A DNA stretch of 14,180 nucleotides from Burkholderiales bacterium (GCA_947448105.1 CANFNE010000028.1:1-14180), one strand, 5' to 3'; shown: positions 6,669 through 13,717, numbered from the stretch's first letter. The notes: generated by a model not told the origin, from the letters alone. Numbers and translations: made by a program.

Positions 6669-7714
6669 GGGAGGGAGGGGGCGGCGTTTTCTGTGTCGGT
6701 GTGCAAGCCCGCAAAGAGCGGTGCCGCATGTGCGAGCCGCGTCTGCACGCGCTCCAGCAGCTTGTGGTCGACCGCATCATACGCGCGCAATAACGCGTTG
6801 GTGAAGGCCAAAGTGTCGGCAGAACCGTGGCTTTTGAACACCACGCCACGCAAACCCAGCAAGGCCGCGCCGTTGTGGCGGCCCGGGTCAATGCGACGCT
6901 TCAGGGCCGACAGCACTGAATACGCCACGACTGCCGCGAATTTGGTCACTATATTTTTTGAAAACTCTGCTTTCAAAAAACCACCAATCATGCTGGCCAG
7001 GCCTTCGCCGGTTTTGAGCGCCACATTGCCCACAAAACCGTCGCACACCACCAAATCGACCGTGCCTTTGAAGATGTCGTTGCCTTCAACGTTGCCAAAA
7101 AAATGCAAATCCCCTGCCTGTGCGGCAGCGCGCATCAGTTCACCGGCCTGACGGATGGTCTCATTGCCTTTGATGATTTCCGAGCCGATATTGAGCAAGC
7201 CCACCGACGGGTCGGACTTGTTTTGCATGACCGACACCAAGGCCGAGCCCATCACCGCAAACTGCAGCAACTGTGGCGCAGTGCAGTCCACATTGGCACC
7301 CAGGTCGAGCACCGTGGTGGCGCCCCCCAGGGCGTTAGGAATCTGGCCTGAGAGCGCCGGGCGCTCAATGCCGTCCAGGGTTTTGAGCAAGTAGCGGGAA
7401 ATGGCCATCAGCGCGCCGGTGTTGCCTGCGGAGACCGCCGCCTGTGCGCTAGCGTCTTTGACCTGCTGCACCGCCACGCGCATGGAGGAATCTTTTTTCT
7501 TGCGCAGCGCCACTTCGAGGGGGTCGTCCATGGTGACGACTTCGCTGGCCTCGACCAAGGTAACGCGAGGATGGGAAAAGCCCCTCAAGGCCTCGGGCAA
7601 ACCGACCAGCACCAAATGGGCCTCGGGCCGCGTGTCCAGAAACTTGCGGCAGGCCGGCAAGGTTACCGATGGGCCGTGGTCGCCCCCCATACAGTCAACG
7701 GCGATGGTGATCAT
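6665..7714 (-). CDS. plsX: Phosphate acyltransferase PlsX
   Basis: Converts acyl-ACP plus phosphate to acyl-phosphate, the acyl donor used by PlsY for glycerol-3-phosphate, so it links the Fab pathway to membrane phospholipid synthesis; a soluble, peripherally membrane-associated enzyme. The 349-residue product has the family N-terminus AVDCMGGDHGP (5-15), MDDP (62-65), KKKDSSM (72-78) and the phosphate-binding SAGNTGAL (95-102), with length normal for PlsX. The ATG lacks a clear Shine-Dalgarno sequence. It lies 107 nt after rpmF, with a strong intrinsic terminator between; I find no convincing promoter in the short stretch after that terminator, so expression may rely on readthrough or on a promoter inside rpmF. 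Confidence 0.97.
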   Translation of the reverse strand: MITIAVDCMGGDHGPSVTLPACRKFLDTRPEAHLVLVGLPEALRGFSHPRVTLVEASEVVTMDDPLEVALRKKKDSSMRVAVQQVKDASAQAAVSAGNTGALMAISRYLLKTLDGIERPALSGQIPNALGGATTVLDLGANVDCTAPQLLQFAVMGSALVSVMQNKSDPSVGLLNIGSEIIKGNETIRQAGELMRAAAQAGDLHFFGNVEGNDIFKGTVDLVVCDGFVGNVALKTGEGLASMIGGFLKAEFSKNIVTKFAAVVAYSVLSALKRRIDPGRHNGAALLGLRGVVFKSHGSADTLAFTNALLRAYDAVDHKLLERVQTRLAHAAPLFAGLHTDTENAAPSLP

Positions 7715-7759
7715 GCCGATGGGGCCTGTGGCGCAGAAAACAGGAACAATTGCACGCTC

Positions 7760-7807
7760 AAAAAAGAAAAAAGCCCGACGCTACACAGCATGCAGCTTCG
7801 GGCTTTT
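7760..7807 (-). terminator. Intrinsic terminator between rpmF and plsX
   Basis: On the minus strand a perfect 10-bp stem (AAAAGCCCGA with TCGGGCTTTT, 7807-7798 and 7778-7769) continues, after an A-G mismatch, into a 6-bp inner stem (GCTGCA with TGTAGC, one G-U) and a 5-nt loop, then runs into a T-rich tract (TTTTCTTTTTT, about 7770-7760). It starts 14 nt after the rpmF stop. This is the best terminator in the window. Confidence 0.88.
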
Positions 7808-7821
7808 CGCCTGAATGGTAT

Positions 7822-8004
7822 TTAAGCTTCAGACTTGGTCTTCAACACCTTGCGACCACGGTAGAAACCGGTGGGGCTGATGTGGTGGCGCAAGTGAATT
7901 TCGCCCGTGGTGGGTTCTACAGCGATGCCGGGCACAACCAAGGCATTGTGTGAACGGTGCATACCGCGCTTGGAGGGAGATTTTTTGTTTTGCTGAACTG
8001 CCAT
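7822..8004 (-). CDS. rpmF: 50S ribosomal protein L32
   Basis: Small basic component of the large ribosomal subunit. The 60-residue product matches the family along its length: MAVQQNKKSPSKRGMHRSH at the start, LRHHISPTGFYRGRKV near the end. It lacks the zinc-binding cysteines, as does E. coli L32. AGGAG (8015-8011) is 6 nt from the ATG. A perfect TATAAT lies about 100 nt upstream and a strong terminator follows the gene, so rpmF may be a short high-output transcript within the yceD-rpmF-plsX cluster. Confidence 0.98.
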   Translation of the reverse strand: MAVQQNKKSPSKRGMHRSHNALVVPGIAVEPTTGEIHLRHHISPTGFYRGRKVLKTKSEA

Positions 8005-8101
8005 GGTGGGCTCCTGGTCAAAAGTGCTGCGGGGTCCGCAACACGGTAGGTGGGTGAAAACGCACTGCCAGTCTTAGCCTTAGCCGCGCGGTAAGCCCAC
8101 G

Positions 8102-8107
8102 ATTATA
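8102..8107 (-). promoter_or_regulatory. Candidate rpmF promoter (-10 TATAAT)
   Basis: A consensus TATAAT on the minus strand lies in the 151-nt gap between yceD and rpmF. It predicts transcription from about 8095 and a leader of about 90 nt. The hexamer 17 nt upstream (CGGTTT, 8130-8125) is a poor -35, so the call rests on the -10 and its intergenic position. Confidence 0.5.
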
Positions 8108-8155
8108 GCCCAAGGCAGCTACCCAAACCGCGCAGCCTCAACAGGCGTGCCGGGT

Positions 8156-8698
8156 CTAGCCCTTGGGAATTTTCAGCCCGGCCAGGGCCGCAAAGGGGTT
8201 GGGCTTTTCTTCGGGTTCTTCGTAATCGGCGTCCGCGACCCGCAGCTTGACGGGCTGCGGACAGACCGCGTGCTTGGGCGCGGCCGGCAAATCCATCAAA
8301 AGCTCGTCTTCCACCAGTTCCAGCAGGTCAAAGTCCGGACTCAGCACCAACACGTCCTCTTCGGCCTCTTCGTCCTCGATCTCCGCCTGGGCTTCGGACG
8401 GCACGAAGCGAAATGCACGCTCAAACGCCACCTCTTCTTCCACTGGGCGCAAGCAGCGCTGGCAGACCAGGGTGAGGCGCGTGTTGGCGGACAAGACCAG
8501 CCATGGCGCCAAAGCGCCGGCACTGGTAGTACGCATCTCGCCCCGGACCTGGAAATGCACTTCTGAAGCTTCGCCACCCGCCTGCTGGAACTCATGCAGG
8601 CGGTCCAACTGCGCCAGCGGCTCCACGCCTTCCAGGCGGGACTGCGCCTTGGCGAAATTGAGGACAGAGAGTTTGCGCGGGTTGAATGTCGGGTGCAT
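8156..8698 (-). CDS. yceD: YceD/DUF177 family protein
   Basis: Conserved protein of the YceD (DUF177) family; family members upstream of rpmF have been linked to 23S rRNA or large-subunit maturation, though the biochemical role is not settled. The 180-residue product has the CQRC pair (79-82) within the usual LVCQRCLRPV segment, an acidic stretch at 102-115 and a second conserved segment with KHAVCP (142-147), followed by a typical acidic/KPNPF tail. I start at the ATG at 8698-8696 (MHPTFNPRKL). An ATG nine codons upstream (8725) would overlap the maf start on the other strand and is less likely. Gene order yceD-rpmF is conserved in Proteobacteria. Confidence 0.9.
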   Translation of the reverse strand: MHPTFNPRKLSVLNFAKAQSRLEGVEPLAQLDRLHEFQQAGGEASEVHFQVRGEMRTTSAGALAPWLVLSANTRLTLVCQRCLRPVEEEVAFERAFRFVPSEAQAEIEDEEAEEDVLVLSPDFDLLELVEDELLMDLPAAPKHAVCPQPVKLRVADADYEEPEEKPNPFAALAGLKIPKG

Positions 8699-8723
8699 GG
8701 CGGCAGTGTAAGAGAATCGCCGC

Positions 8724-9326
8724 ATGCATTTATCCCTTCCCCGCCCCCTTGTTTTGGGCTCGACCTCGGTCTACCGACGCCAGTTGCTTGAACGCCTGGG
8801 CCTTTCTTTTACCGTCGCGGCGCCCGGCGTGGACGAAACGCCGCTTGCAGGCGAGGCACCCGCCGCTCTGGCTGCGCGCCTGGCGCTGGCCAAGGCGCGC
8901 GCTGTGGCTGCGCAATTTCCGGGCAGCATCGTCATCGGCTGCGACCAGGTCGCAGACCTGCATGGTGAGAGCCTGGGCAAACCGGGCGACCATGCGCGGG
9001 CTACCGCGCAACTGCGCCGCATGCGTGGCCAGACCGTGATTTTTCAAACCGCCATGGCTGTGGTGTGCCTGGACACTGGTTTTTGCAGCGAAGCACTGGC
9101 GCAGGTCCGGGTGAACTACCGCGATGTGTCGGACCAGGAAATCGATTTTTACCTGCGAACCGAGCAGCCCTACGACTGCGCGGGCAGTTGCAAAAGCGAA
9201 GGCCTGGGGATTGCACTGCTGCAAAGCATCGAGAACGACGACCCCACATCTCTGGTGGGCCTGCCGCTGATCCGCCTGAGCAGCATGTTGCGCGCCGCAG
9301 GCCTGCCTGTGCTGGGTGGCGCATGA
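8724..9326 (+). CDS. Maf/YceF-type nucleotide pyrophosphatase
   Basis: House-cleaning pyrophosphatase of the Maf fold; the YceF branch hydrolyses 7-methyl-GTP. The 200-residue product has the family start LVLGSTSVYRRQLLERL (9-25), VDETP (36-40), GCDQV (72-76, Asp74 the likely catalytic residue), GKP (85-87), and the YceF-like YDCAGSCKSEGLGI segment followed by DDPTSLVGLPLI. These segments resemble YceF more than YhdE (dTTP/UTP enzymes), so m7GTP is the likely substrate; this is inference. An AAGAGA sequence precedes the ATG. The gene diverges from yceD with about 25 bp between starts, as in E. coli, and its stop overlaps the following methyltransferase start (ATGA). Confidence 0.93.
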   Translation: MHLSLPRPLVLGSTSVYRRQLLERLGLSFTVAAPGVDETPLAGEAPAALAARLALAKARAVAAQFPGSIVIGCDQVADLHGESLGKPGDHARATAQLRRMRGQTVIFQTAMAVVCLDTGFCSEALAQVRVNYRDVSDQEIDFYLRTEQPYDCAGSCKSEGLGIALLQSIENDDPTSLVGLPLIRLSSMLRAAGLPVLGGA

Positions 9327-10087
9327 GCGCGTTGACCGGTCGCCTGTACCTGGTGCCCGCACCGCTGGACTTTGGCTGCGCGCAGCAAAGCCCGCTGGAG
9401 GATTCCATGCCCTTGCAGACACTGCGCGTGGCCGCAACGCTGCAACATTGGGTGTGTGAAAACGCCAAATCCACCCGCGCCTACCTCAAGCGCGTGGGTG
9501 AACTGGTGCCGCTGGCAGCCCCGATACAGGCGCAATCCCTGCTGGAGCTGCCGCGCGAGGTGCACAAAAAAGGCGACCACCAGGGCGGTTTTGACGCCCG
9601 CCCCCTGCTCGCCGCCGCGCTGCAAGGCCACGACGTGGGTCTGGTCAGCGAAGCGGGCATGCCAGCGGTGGCGGATCCGGGCTCGTCGGTGGTGCGCGCA
9701 GCCCACCAACTGGGCCTGGCGGTGGTGCCGCTGGTCGGCCCGGTGTCGCTGCTCTTGGCGCTGGCGGCCAGCGGCTTGAACGGCCAGAATTTTGCATTTG
9801 TCGGTTATGTGCCCAGTGACGCAGCAGAGCGAGCGCAACGCGTCAAGGCGCTGGAAGCGCTGGCCCTCAAGACGCAGCAAACCCAGCTCTTTATTGAAAC
9901 GCCCTACCGCAACCAGGCGCTGCTGGCCACTTTGCTGCAAACACTGCAGCCCGGTACCCGGTTGGCAACGTCAAGCGGTCTGACCTTGCCCGCCGCCCGC
10001 AACCTGAGCGCGGACGTAAAGACCTGGAGGGCGCAGGCCTGGGTGCTGGACAACGCCACGCCCACGGTGTTTGCGATTGGCCCTTAA
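9323..10087 (+). CDS. RsmI-related SAM-dependent (tetrapyrrole methylase family) methyltransferase
   Basis: Member of the tetrapyrrole methylase superfamily (COG0313-like). The 254-residue product begins LTGRLYLVPAPLD where RsmI has its LYVVATPIGN strand, has ENAKSTRAYLKRV (46-58) in place of the EDTRHSRRLL region, SEAGMPAVADPGS (109-121) matching the RsmI SDAGTPGISDPG loop, LVGPVSLLLALAASGL (137-152), and ETPYRN (192-197) for ESPHR. It is shorter than E. coli RsmI (286 residues). RsmI 2'-O-methylates C1402 of 16S rRNA; whether this shorter paralogue does so is uncertain, and a separate full-length rsmI is expected elsewhere. The ATG at 9323 overlaps the maf stop by ATGA; open frame upstream of it is only a shadow of maf. 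Confidence 0.85.
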   Translation: MSALTGRLYLVPAPLDFGCAQQSPLEDSMPLQTLRVAATLQHWVCENAKSTRAYLKRVGELVPLAAPIQAQSLLELPREVHKKGDHQGGFDARPLLAAALQGHDVGLVSEAGMPAVADPGSSVVRAAHQLGLAVVPLVGPVSLLLALAASGLNGQNFAFVGYVPSDAAERAQRVKALEALALKTQQTQLFIETPYRNQALLATLLQTLQPGTRLATSSGLTLPAARNLSADVKTWRAQAWVLDNATPTVFAIGP

Positions 10088-10098
10088 CCGTAGCTAAG

Positions 10099-11118
10099 TT
10101 AGCGCAGCGCGGGCGCGGTGCGCAGCGCTTGGGCCATCGACTCGCCCATGGACGCGCCAAAGCGCTTGACCAGGCGTTCGGCCACGTTGTCGCGCCGGGT
10201 GTAGTCGATGATCTCGGGCGCTTTGACGATTTCGCGCGCCACAAAGTCCAGGTTGCCCAACTGGTCGGCCAGACCCATCTGCACCGCCTGGTCACCGGTC
10301 CAAAACAAGCCGCTAAAGGTTTCCGGCGTTTCTTTCAGGCGCTCACCGCGCCCGGCCTTGACCGCGCTGATGAACTGCTGGTGAATCTGGTTGAGCATGG
10401 CTTGCGCAAACTCGCGTTGCTTGTCGGTTTGCGGGCTAAACGGGTCCAAAAAGCCCTTGTTTTGCCCCGCCGTCATCAGCCGGCGCTCCACGCCAAGCTT
10501 GTCCATCAGTCCCGTAAAGCCAAAACCGTCCATGAGCACGCCAATGCTGCCCACCACGCTGGCCTTGTCGACAAAAATTTGGTCCGCAGCCACGGCAATG
10601 TAGTAAGCGGCTGAGGCGCAGGTTTCTTCCACCACCACATAGACCGGCTTCTTGTGCAAGACCTTCAGGCGGCGAATCTCGTCGTTGATGATGCCGGCCT
10701 GCACCGGGCTGCCGCCAGGCGAGTTAACCAGCAAGACCACCGCTTGCGCGCCTTCGTCTTCAAAGGCGCTGCGCATGGACGAGACAATCAGCTCGGCATT
10801 GGCCTCGCTGGTGGACGCAATTTCACCTTTGATTTCCACCACCGCCGTGTGCGGGCGGGTGATATCGGCGTTGTGCGCACTACCGCGGTCCACACCGAGC
10901 CAGACCAGCGCCACCAAAAATACCAGCCAGGCGGTACGCAGCCCGTATTTCCAGCGCCGCGCGCTGCGTTGCTCCGCAAGCGTGGCCTCCATCCATTTCT
11001 CAATGGCAGAGCGCTCCCAGTGAGGACCGGCACTGGCTGCGGCGCTCGCAGGGCTTGCAGGCGGGCTTGTCGGCGTTGCAGCTGCGGCTTGGTCTAGGGA
11101 GGGTTCGGTGTCGTTCAT
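10099..11118 (-). CDS. sppA: Signal peptide peptidase SppA-type, S49 family serine protease
   Basis: Membrane-anchored protease that cleaves remnant signal peptides in or near the inner membrane. The 339-residue product has an Ala/Pro/Ser-rich cytoplasmic N-terminus, one transmembrane helix (about 61-75) and one S49 protease domain: GEI strand near 98, NSPGGSP (132-138), the nucleophile Ser169 in ETCASAAYYIAVA, SIGVLMDGFGF (191-201) and the likely general-base Lys221 in MTAGQNKGFLDPF. This is the short, single-domain form. I prefer the ATG at 11118-11116, one nucleotide after the Rieske gene; an in-frame ATG at 11169 would overlap that gene by about 50 nt. The gene converges on the plus-strand methyltransferase with 11 bp between stops and no visible terminator. 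Confidence 0.93.
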   Translation of the reverse strand: MNDTEPSLDQAAAATPTSPPASPASAAASAGPHWERSAIEKWMEATLAEQRSARRWKYGLRTAWLVFLVALVWLGVDRGSAHNADITRPHTAVVEIKGEIASTSEANAELIVSSMRSAFEDEGAQAVVLLVNSPGGSPVQAGIINDEIRRLKVLHKKPVYVVVEETCASAAYYIAVAADQIFVDKASVVGSIGVLMDGFGFTGLMDKLGVERRLMTAGQNKGFLDPFSPQTDKQREFAQAMLNQIHQQFISAVKAGRGERLKETPETFSGLFWTGDQAVQMGLADQLGNLDFVAREIVKAPEIIDYTRRDNVAERLVKRFGASMGESMAQALRTAPALR

Positions 11119-11119
11119 A

Positions 11120-11503
11120 TTAGAAGGCAATGGGCTGTAATTGAAGGGCAGTATGCCAGTGGACGACACCGCTATGCTCGCTCAGCTCGATTTTGACCAA
11201 GGCGCGTCGGCAAGGGCCTGACATACAGCGCCCTGTGGACGGCTGGTAAAGCGCGCCGTGGGTGGCGCAAATCAGCCAGCGCCCCGTGGTATCAAAAAAA
11301 CGGTTGGGCTGAAAGTCCATTTCCATGGCCACGTGGGCGCAGCGGTTGAGGTAGGCGTATGCCTGGCCTTCAAAGCGCACCGCAAACGCCCAGCAACTCA
11401 AGCCCTGATACACCACGTCAAAAGGCACGGCCAAACCGCCATCGACCAGCGCCTCTGAACGGCACAGCGCAATGCGTTCGAATTCCGGGCCCACGGCTAC
11501 CAT
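11120..11503 (-). CDS. Small Rieske [2Fe-2S] protein
   Basis: Stand-alone Rieske ferredoxin-like protein of 127 residues, of unknown partner. The cluster motif is complete: Cys55-x-His57 in NRCAHVAMEM and Cys79-x-x-His82 in ICATHGALY, which would bind one 2Fe-2S cluster with two Cys and two His. Two further cysteines at CMSGPC (93-98) follow, where Rieske proteins usually have a G-P-C type loop. No signal peptide, membrane segment or catalytic domain is seen, so it is a soluble electron-transfer or sensor protein. I use the ATG at 11503-11501; a TTG four codons upstream, directly after the HAD stop codon, is an alternative. Neither has a clear Shine-Dalgarno sequence. It lies tightly between the HAD gene and sppA. 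Confidence 0.88.
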   Translation of the reverse strand: MVAVGPEFERIALCRSEALVDGGLAVPFDVVYQGLSCWAFAVRFEGQAYAYLNRCAHVAMEMDFQPNRFFDTTGRWLICATHGALYQPSTGRCMSGPCRRALVKIELSEHSGVVHWHTALQLQPIAF

Positions 11504-11515
11504 CGTGGCGACCAA

Positions 11516-12196
11516 TCAGGCATGGTCCAGCATCCACTGGTGCAGCTCGGCGGCTGAGTGCGCCACAAACAGGGGATTCAGGGCGGCAAGTGCCGGCGTG
11601 TCGTGCGCGCCGTAGCTCACGCCCACGGCTGCGCAACCGGCGTTGATGGCCATTTGCAGGTCGTGCGTCGTGTCGCCCACCATCAGGGTGCGCTCAGGGG
11701 CGACGCCCAGCTCGGCCATGAGCTCGTACAGCATGCGGGCGTTGGGCTTGCCCGCCGTCTCGTCGGCGGTACGCGAGGCGTGGAACACGTCTTTGAGCGC
11801 CACATGGGCCAGCGCCTGGTCCAGGCCCCAGCGGCTTTTGCCGGTGGCCACGGTCAAGAAATGCTGGCGCTGGCGCAAATCGTCCAGCATGCCCAACACG
11901 CCAGGAAACAAGCTGATATCGCTCTGGTGCAGGGAATAGTGGTGCTTGTAGCGCTCGCCCAGCAAGGGGTATTTTTCTTTGGGCACGTCAGGCGCGGCGT
12001 GCGCCAGGGCCTGCATCAGGCCCAAACCGATGACATAGGAGGCGTCCTCGTCACTCGGAACCGTGCCACCCACGTCGCCGACGGCGCGCTGGATGCTGCG
12101 GGTGATGATGGCGGTGGAATCAAACAGCGTGCCGTCCCAGTCAAAAGCGATCAGGTCAAAGCGGCGCGCGCGGGCTGCGGATTTAGCTTGGTTCAT
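11516..12196 (-). CDS. HAD-superfamily hydrolase, phosphoglycolate phosphatase-like
   Basis: Phosphatase of the HAD-IA group, 226 residues, related to Gph-type phosphoglycolate phosphatases; the true substrate is not determined by sequence. All HAD motifs are present: DWDGTLFDS (19-27) with nucleophile Asp19 and acid/base Asp21, VATGKS (116-121) with Thr118, Lys150 in GKPNARM, and the Mg-binding GDTTHDLQMA (174-183). A helical cap domain lies at about 30-95. The start overlaps the end of rluC by 14 nt and has no strong ribosome binding site, which suggests translational coupling. A HAD phosphatase next to rluC is common in Betaproteobacteria. Confidence 0.92.
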   Translation of the reverse strand: MNQAKSAARARRFDLIAFDWDGTLFDSTAIITRSIQRAVGDVGGTVPSDEDASYVIGLGLMQALAHAAPDVPKEKYPLLGERYKHHYSLHQSDISLFPGVLGMLDDLRQRQHFLTVATGKSRWGLDQALAHVALKDVFHASRTADETAGKPNARMLYELMAELGVAPERTLMVGDTTHDLQMAINAGCAAVGVSYGAHDTPALAALNPLFVAHSAAELHQWMLDHA

Positions 12197-13310
12197 GGGG
12201 AGAAATGCGGGGGCTGGGCGTGCCGACGCGGGCCGCGGGCAACACAGCGTCTAAAAAAGTGGCCAGTTCGGGCGGCAGCCCGGCGTGCAGTTCCATCCTT
12301 TGGCCGGTGGCCGGGTGGTCGCACTGCAGGCGCCAGGCGTGCAAAAACATGCGTTTGAGCGACTGCGCGCCCGTCGCCCGGGCCAGCGCTTTGTTGCGCT
12401 CGAAGTCGCCGTACTTGTCGTCGCCCACGATCGGCATGCCCTCGGACGCCAAATGCACCCGAATTTGGTGAGTGCGGCCGGTTTTGATGGTCACTTCCAG
12501 CAGCGAATACGGCTGCGGCGCGCCGTGCGCCGTAGTGCTATTGACTTTGACCAGGGTGAGCGACGGCATGCCGTCGGGGTCGTCTTTGGACACCACTTTG
12601 ACCCGGCGTTCGCCCTCGCCCTTGCCCCTACCCTCAGCGCCATCGGTGTCGAGCAGGTATTTGTGCAGGGGTTTGTCCAGCACCTTTTTGTTGCTCGGCC
12701 ATTGGCCCAGTGCGAGCGCCAGGTAAGTTTTGCCGGTTTCCCGGTCGCGAAACTGGGCTTGCAGGTGTTTGAGCGCGCTGCGTTTTTTGGCGACCAGCAA
12801 AATGCCGCTGGTTTCGCGGTCCAGGCGGTGGACGAGTTCCAAAAACGGCGCGTGCGGCCGGGCCATGCGCAATTGCTCGATCACGCCAAAACTCACGCCC
12901 GAGCCGCCATGCACCGCCACGCCGGTCGGTTTGTCGATGGCCAGCAGGTGTGCATCTTCAAACAAGACCGCAAAATTCTTCGCTGGAACGTGTTTTATGG
13001 CCCCATGGGCCATCGCCAGGGCCTTGTCGGCGGCGCGCTCGGACACGCGCACCGGCGGCAAACGCAGCACGTCGCCGACCTGCACCCGGGTATCGGCGCT
13101 GGCGCGGCCCTTGTTGAGGCGCACCTCACCGCTGCGGATGATGCGGTAGATGTGGGTCTTGGGTACGCCCTTGAGCTGGCGCATCAGGTAATTGTCTAAG
13201 CGCTGGTCGCTGCCGTTTTCATCGACCGTGAGCCACTGCACGGCGGCCCCTGTCCCGGCGGGGGCGCTTGCAATCGGCGCGGCGGCCGTGGCCCCTATAA
13301 TGTGTTTCAC
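12183..13310 (-). CDS. rluC: 23S rRNA pseudouridine synthase RluC
   Basis: Isomerises specific uridines of 23S rRNA (955, 2504 and 2580 in E. coli). The 375-residue product has an S4 RNA-binding domain (about 36-85, QRLDNYLMRQLKGVPKTHIY), then the RluA-family catalytic domain with HRLDRETSG (161-169, catalytic Asp164), KTYLALA (194-200) and TGRTHQIR (277-284). It is longer than E. coli RluC (319), partly through a Gly/Glu/Lys-rich insert at about 221-235 and extra residues at both ends. The start is a GTG at 13310-13308 without a good ribosome binding site; an in-frame GTG at 13241 preceded by AGGGG would give 352 residues and is a real alternative. Divergent from rne, as in E. coli. Confidence 0.94.
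   Translation of the reverse strand: MKHIIGATAAAPIASAPAGTGAAVQWLTVDENGSDQRLDNYLMRQLKGVPKTHIYRIIRSGEVRLNKGRASADTRVQVGDVLRLPPVRVSERAADKALAMAHGAIKHVPAKNFAVLFEDAHLLAIDKPTGVAVHGGSGVSFGVIEQLRMARPHAPFLELVHRLDRETSGILLVAKKRSALKHLQAQFRDRETGKTYLALALGQWPSNKKVLDKPLHKYLLDTDGAEGRGKGEGERRVKVVSKDDPDGMPSLTLVKVNSTTAHGAPQPYSLLEVTIKTGRTHQIRVHLASEGMPIVGDDKYGDFERNKALARATGAQSLKRMFLHAWRLQCDHPATGQRMELHAGLPPELATFLDAVLPAARVGTPSPRISPHEPS
13296..13301 (+). promoter_or_regulatory. Candidate distal rne promoter (-10 TATAAT)
   Basis: A perfect TATAAT on the plus strand predicts transcription from about 13308 and an rne leader of about 506 nt. No good -35 at 17 nt; TTGCAA at 13268-13273 is 22 nt away. The site lies within the first codons of rluC if the GTG at 13310 is used, or upstream of it if the GTG at 13241 is used. 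Confidence 0.4.
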
Positions 13311-13491
13311 TAGCGTTTTGCCGTAAGTGGTTGATTTGGTTGGAGTTTAGTCCACCCCCCACAAACAGCCGCGCTAGCCGGTCGATGCCGCCTTGCTGCA
13401 TTGCTTGCAAACCACCCGCCAGATGCGGTTGGTGGCCAGCACACAACACGGTCAAGCCGAAGAATTGAACCCCTGATACGGAATACCCAAA

Positions 13492-13518
13492 ATTCCCAGA
13501 CCTTTCCGGTCTGGGAAT
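13492..13518 (+). other. Perfect 11-bp stem-loop in the rne leader
   Basis: Arms ATTCCCAGACC and GGTCTGGGAAT are fully complementary and enclose a 5-nt pyrimidine loop (TTTCC). It is not followed by a T tract, so it is a leader structure or a protein-binding dyad rather than a terminator. It is the most stable simple hairpin in the leader. Confidence 0.75.
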
Positions 13519-13692
13519 GGAATGAAACGAGAGATTGTGTTGAAGCCCTTGAAAACTTTGTGCCTGCGGAGCGCCTGCGCCCCGTGTGTTGGCGCGTTTG
13601 AGGCATTGCCAGCCGGCTGCGGGGCACCCAGTGCTGCATGCCGGGCTGTAACAACCCACATCCATCCCCTCGTCCCCATCCCTGCGCCTACG

Positions 13693-13717
13693 CTTCGTCA
13701 CCTCGTGTGAGTCGAAG
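13693..13717 (+). other. Bulged 9-bp stem-loop in the rne leader
   Basis: CTTCG pairs with CGAAG and TCAC with GTGA, with a 2-nt GT bulge on the 3' side and a CTCGT loop. No T tract follows. It could be a second structural element of the rne leader. Confidence 0.5.

Noticed and set aside
8002..8100. 7-nt complementarity between the rpmF ribosome binding site region (8006-8012) and 8094-8100, suggesting L32 autoregulation
   Set aside because: The predicted transcription start (about 8095) leaves most of the upstream segment untranscribed, so the pairing could not form in the mRNA.
9065..9322. Upstream extension of the methyltransferase frame
   Set aside because: Overlaps maf in another frame; the ATG at 9323 overlapping the maf stop gives the natural N-terminus.
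10081..10101. Bidirectional terminator between the convergent methyltransferase and sppA genes
   Set aside because: Only weak 4-bp pairing (TAAC with GTTA) and no T tract; not supportable.
13440..13480. tRNA-like T-arm on the minus strand (GGTTCAATTC)
   Set aside because: No acceptor or T stem pairs around it and no other tRNA arms can be built nearby.
13522..13710. 62-codon open frame in the rne leader (MKREIVLKPLK...)
   Set aside because: No homology recognised, biased Cys/Ala/Pro content, no clear ribosome binding site, and it crosses a predicted hairpin. Treated as leader RNA, not a gene.
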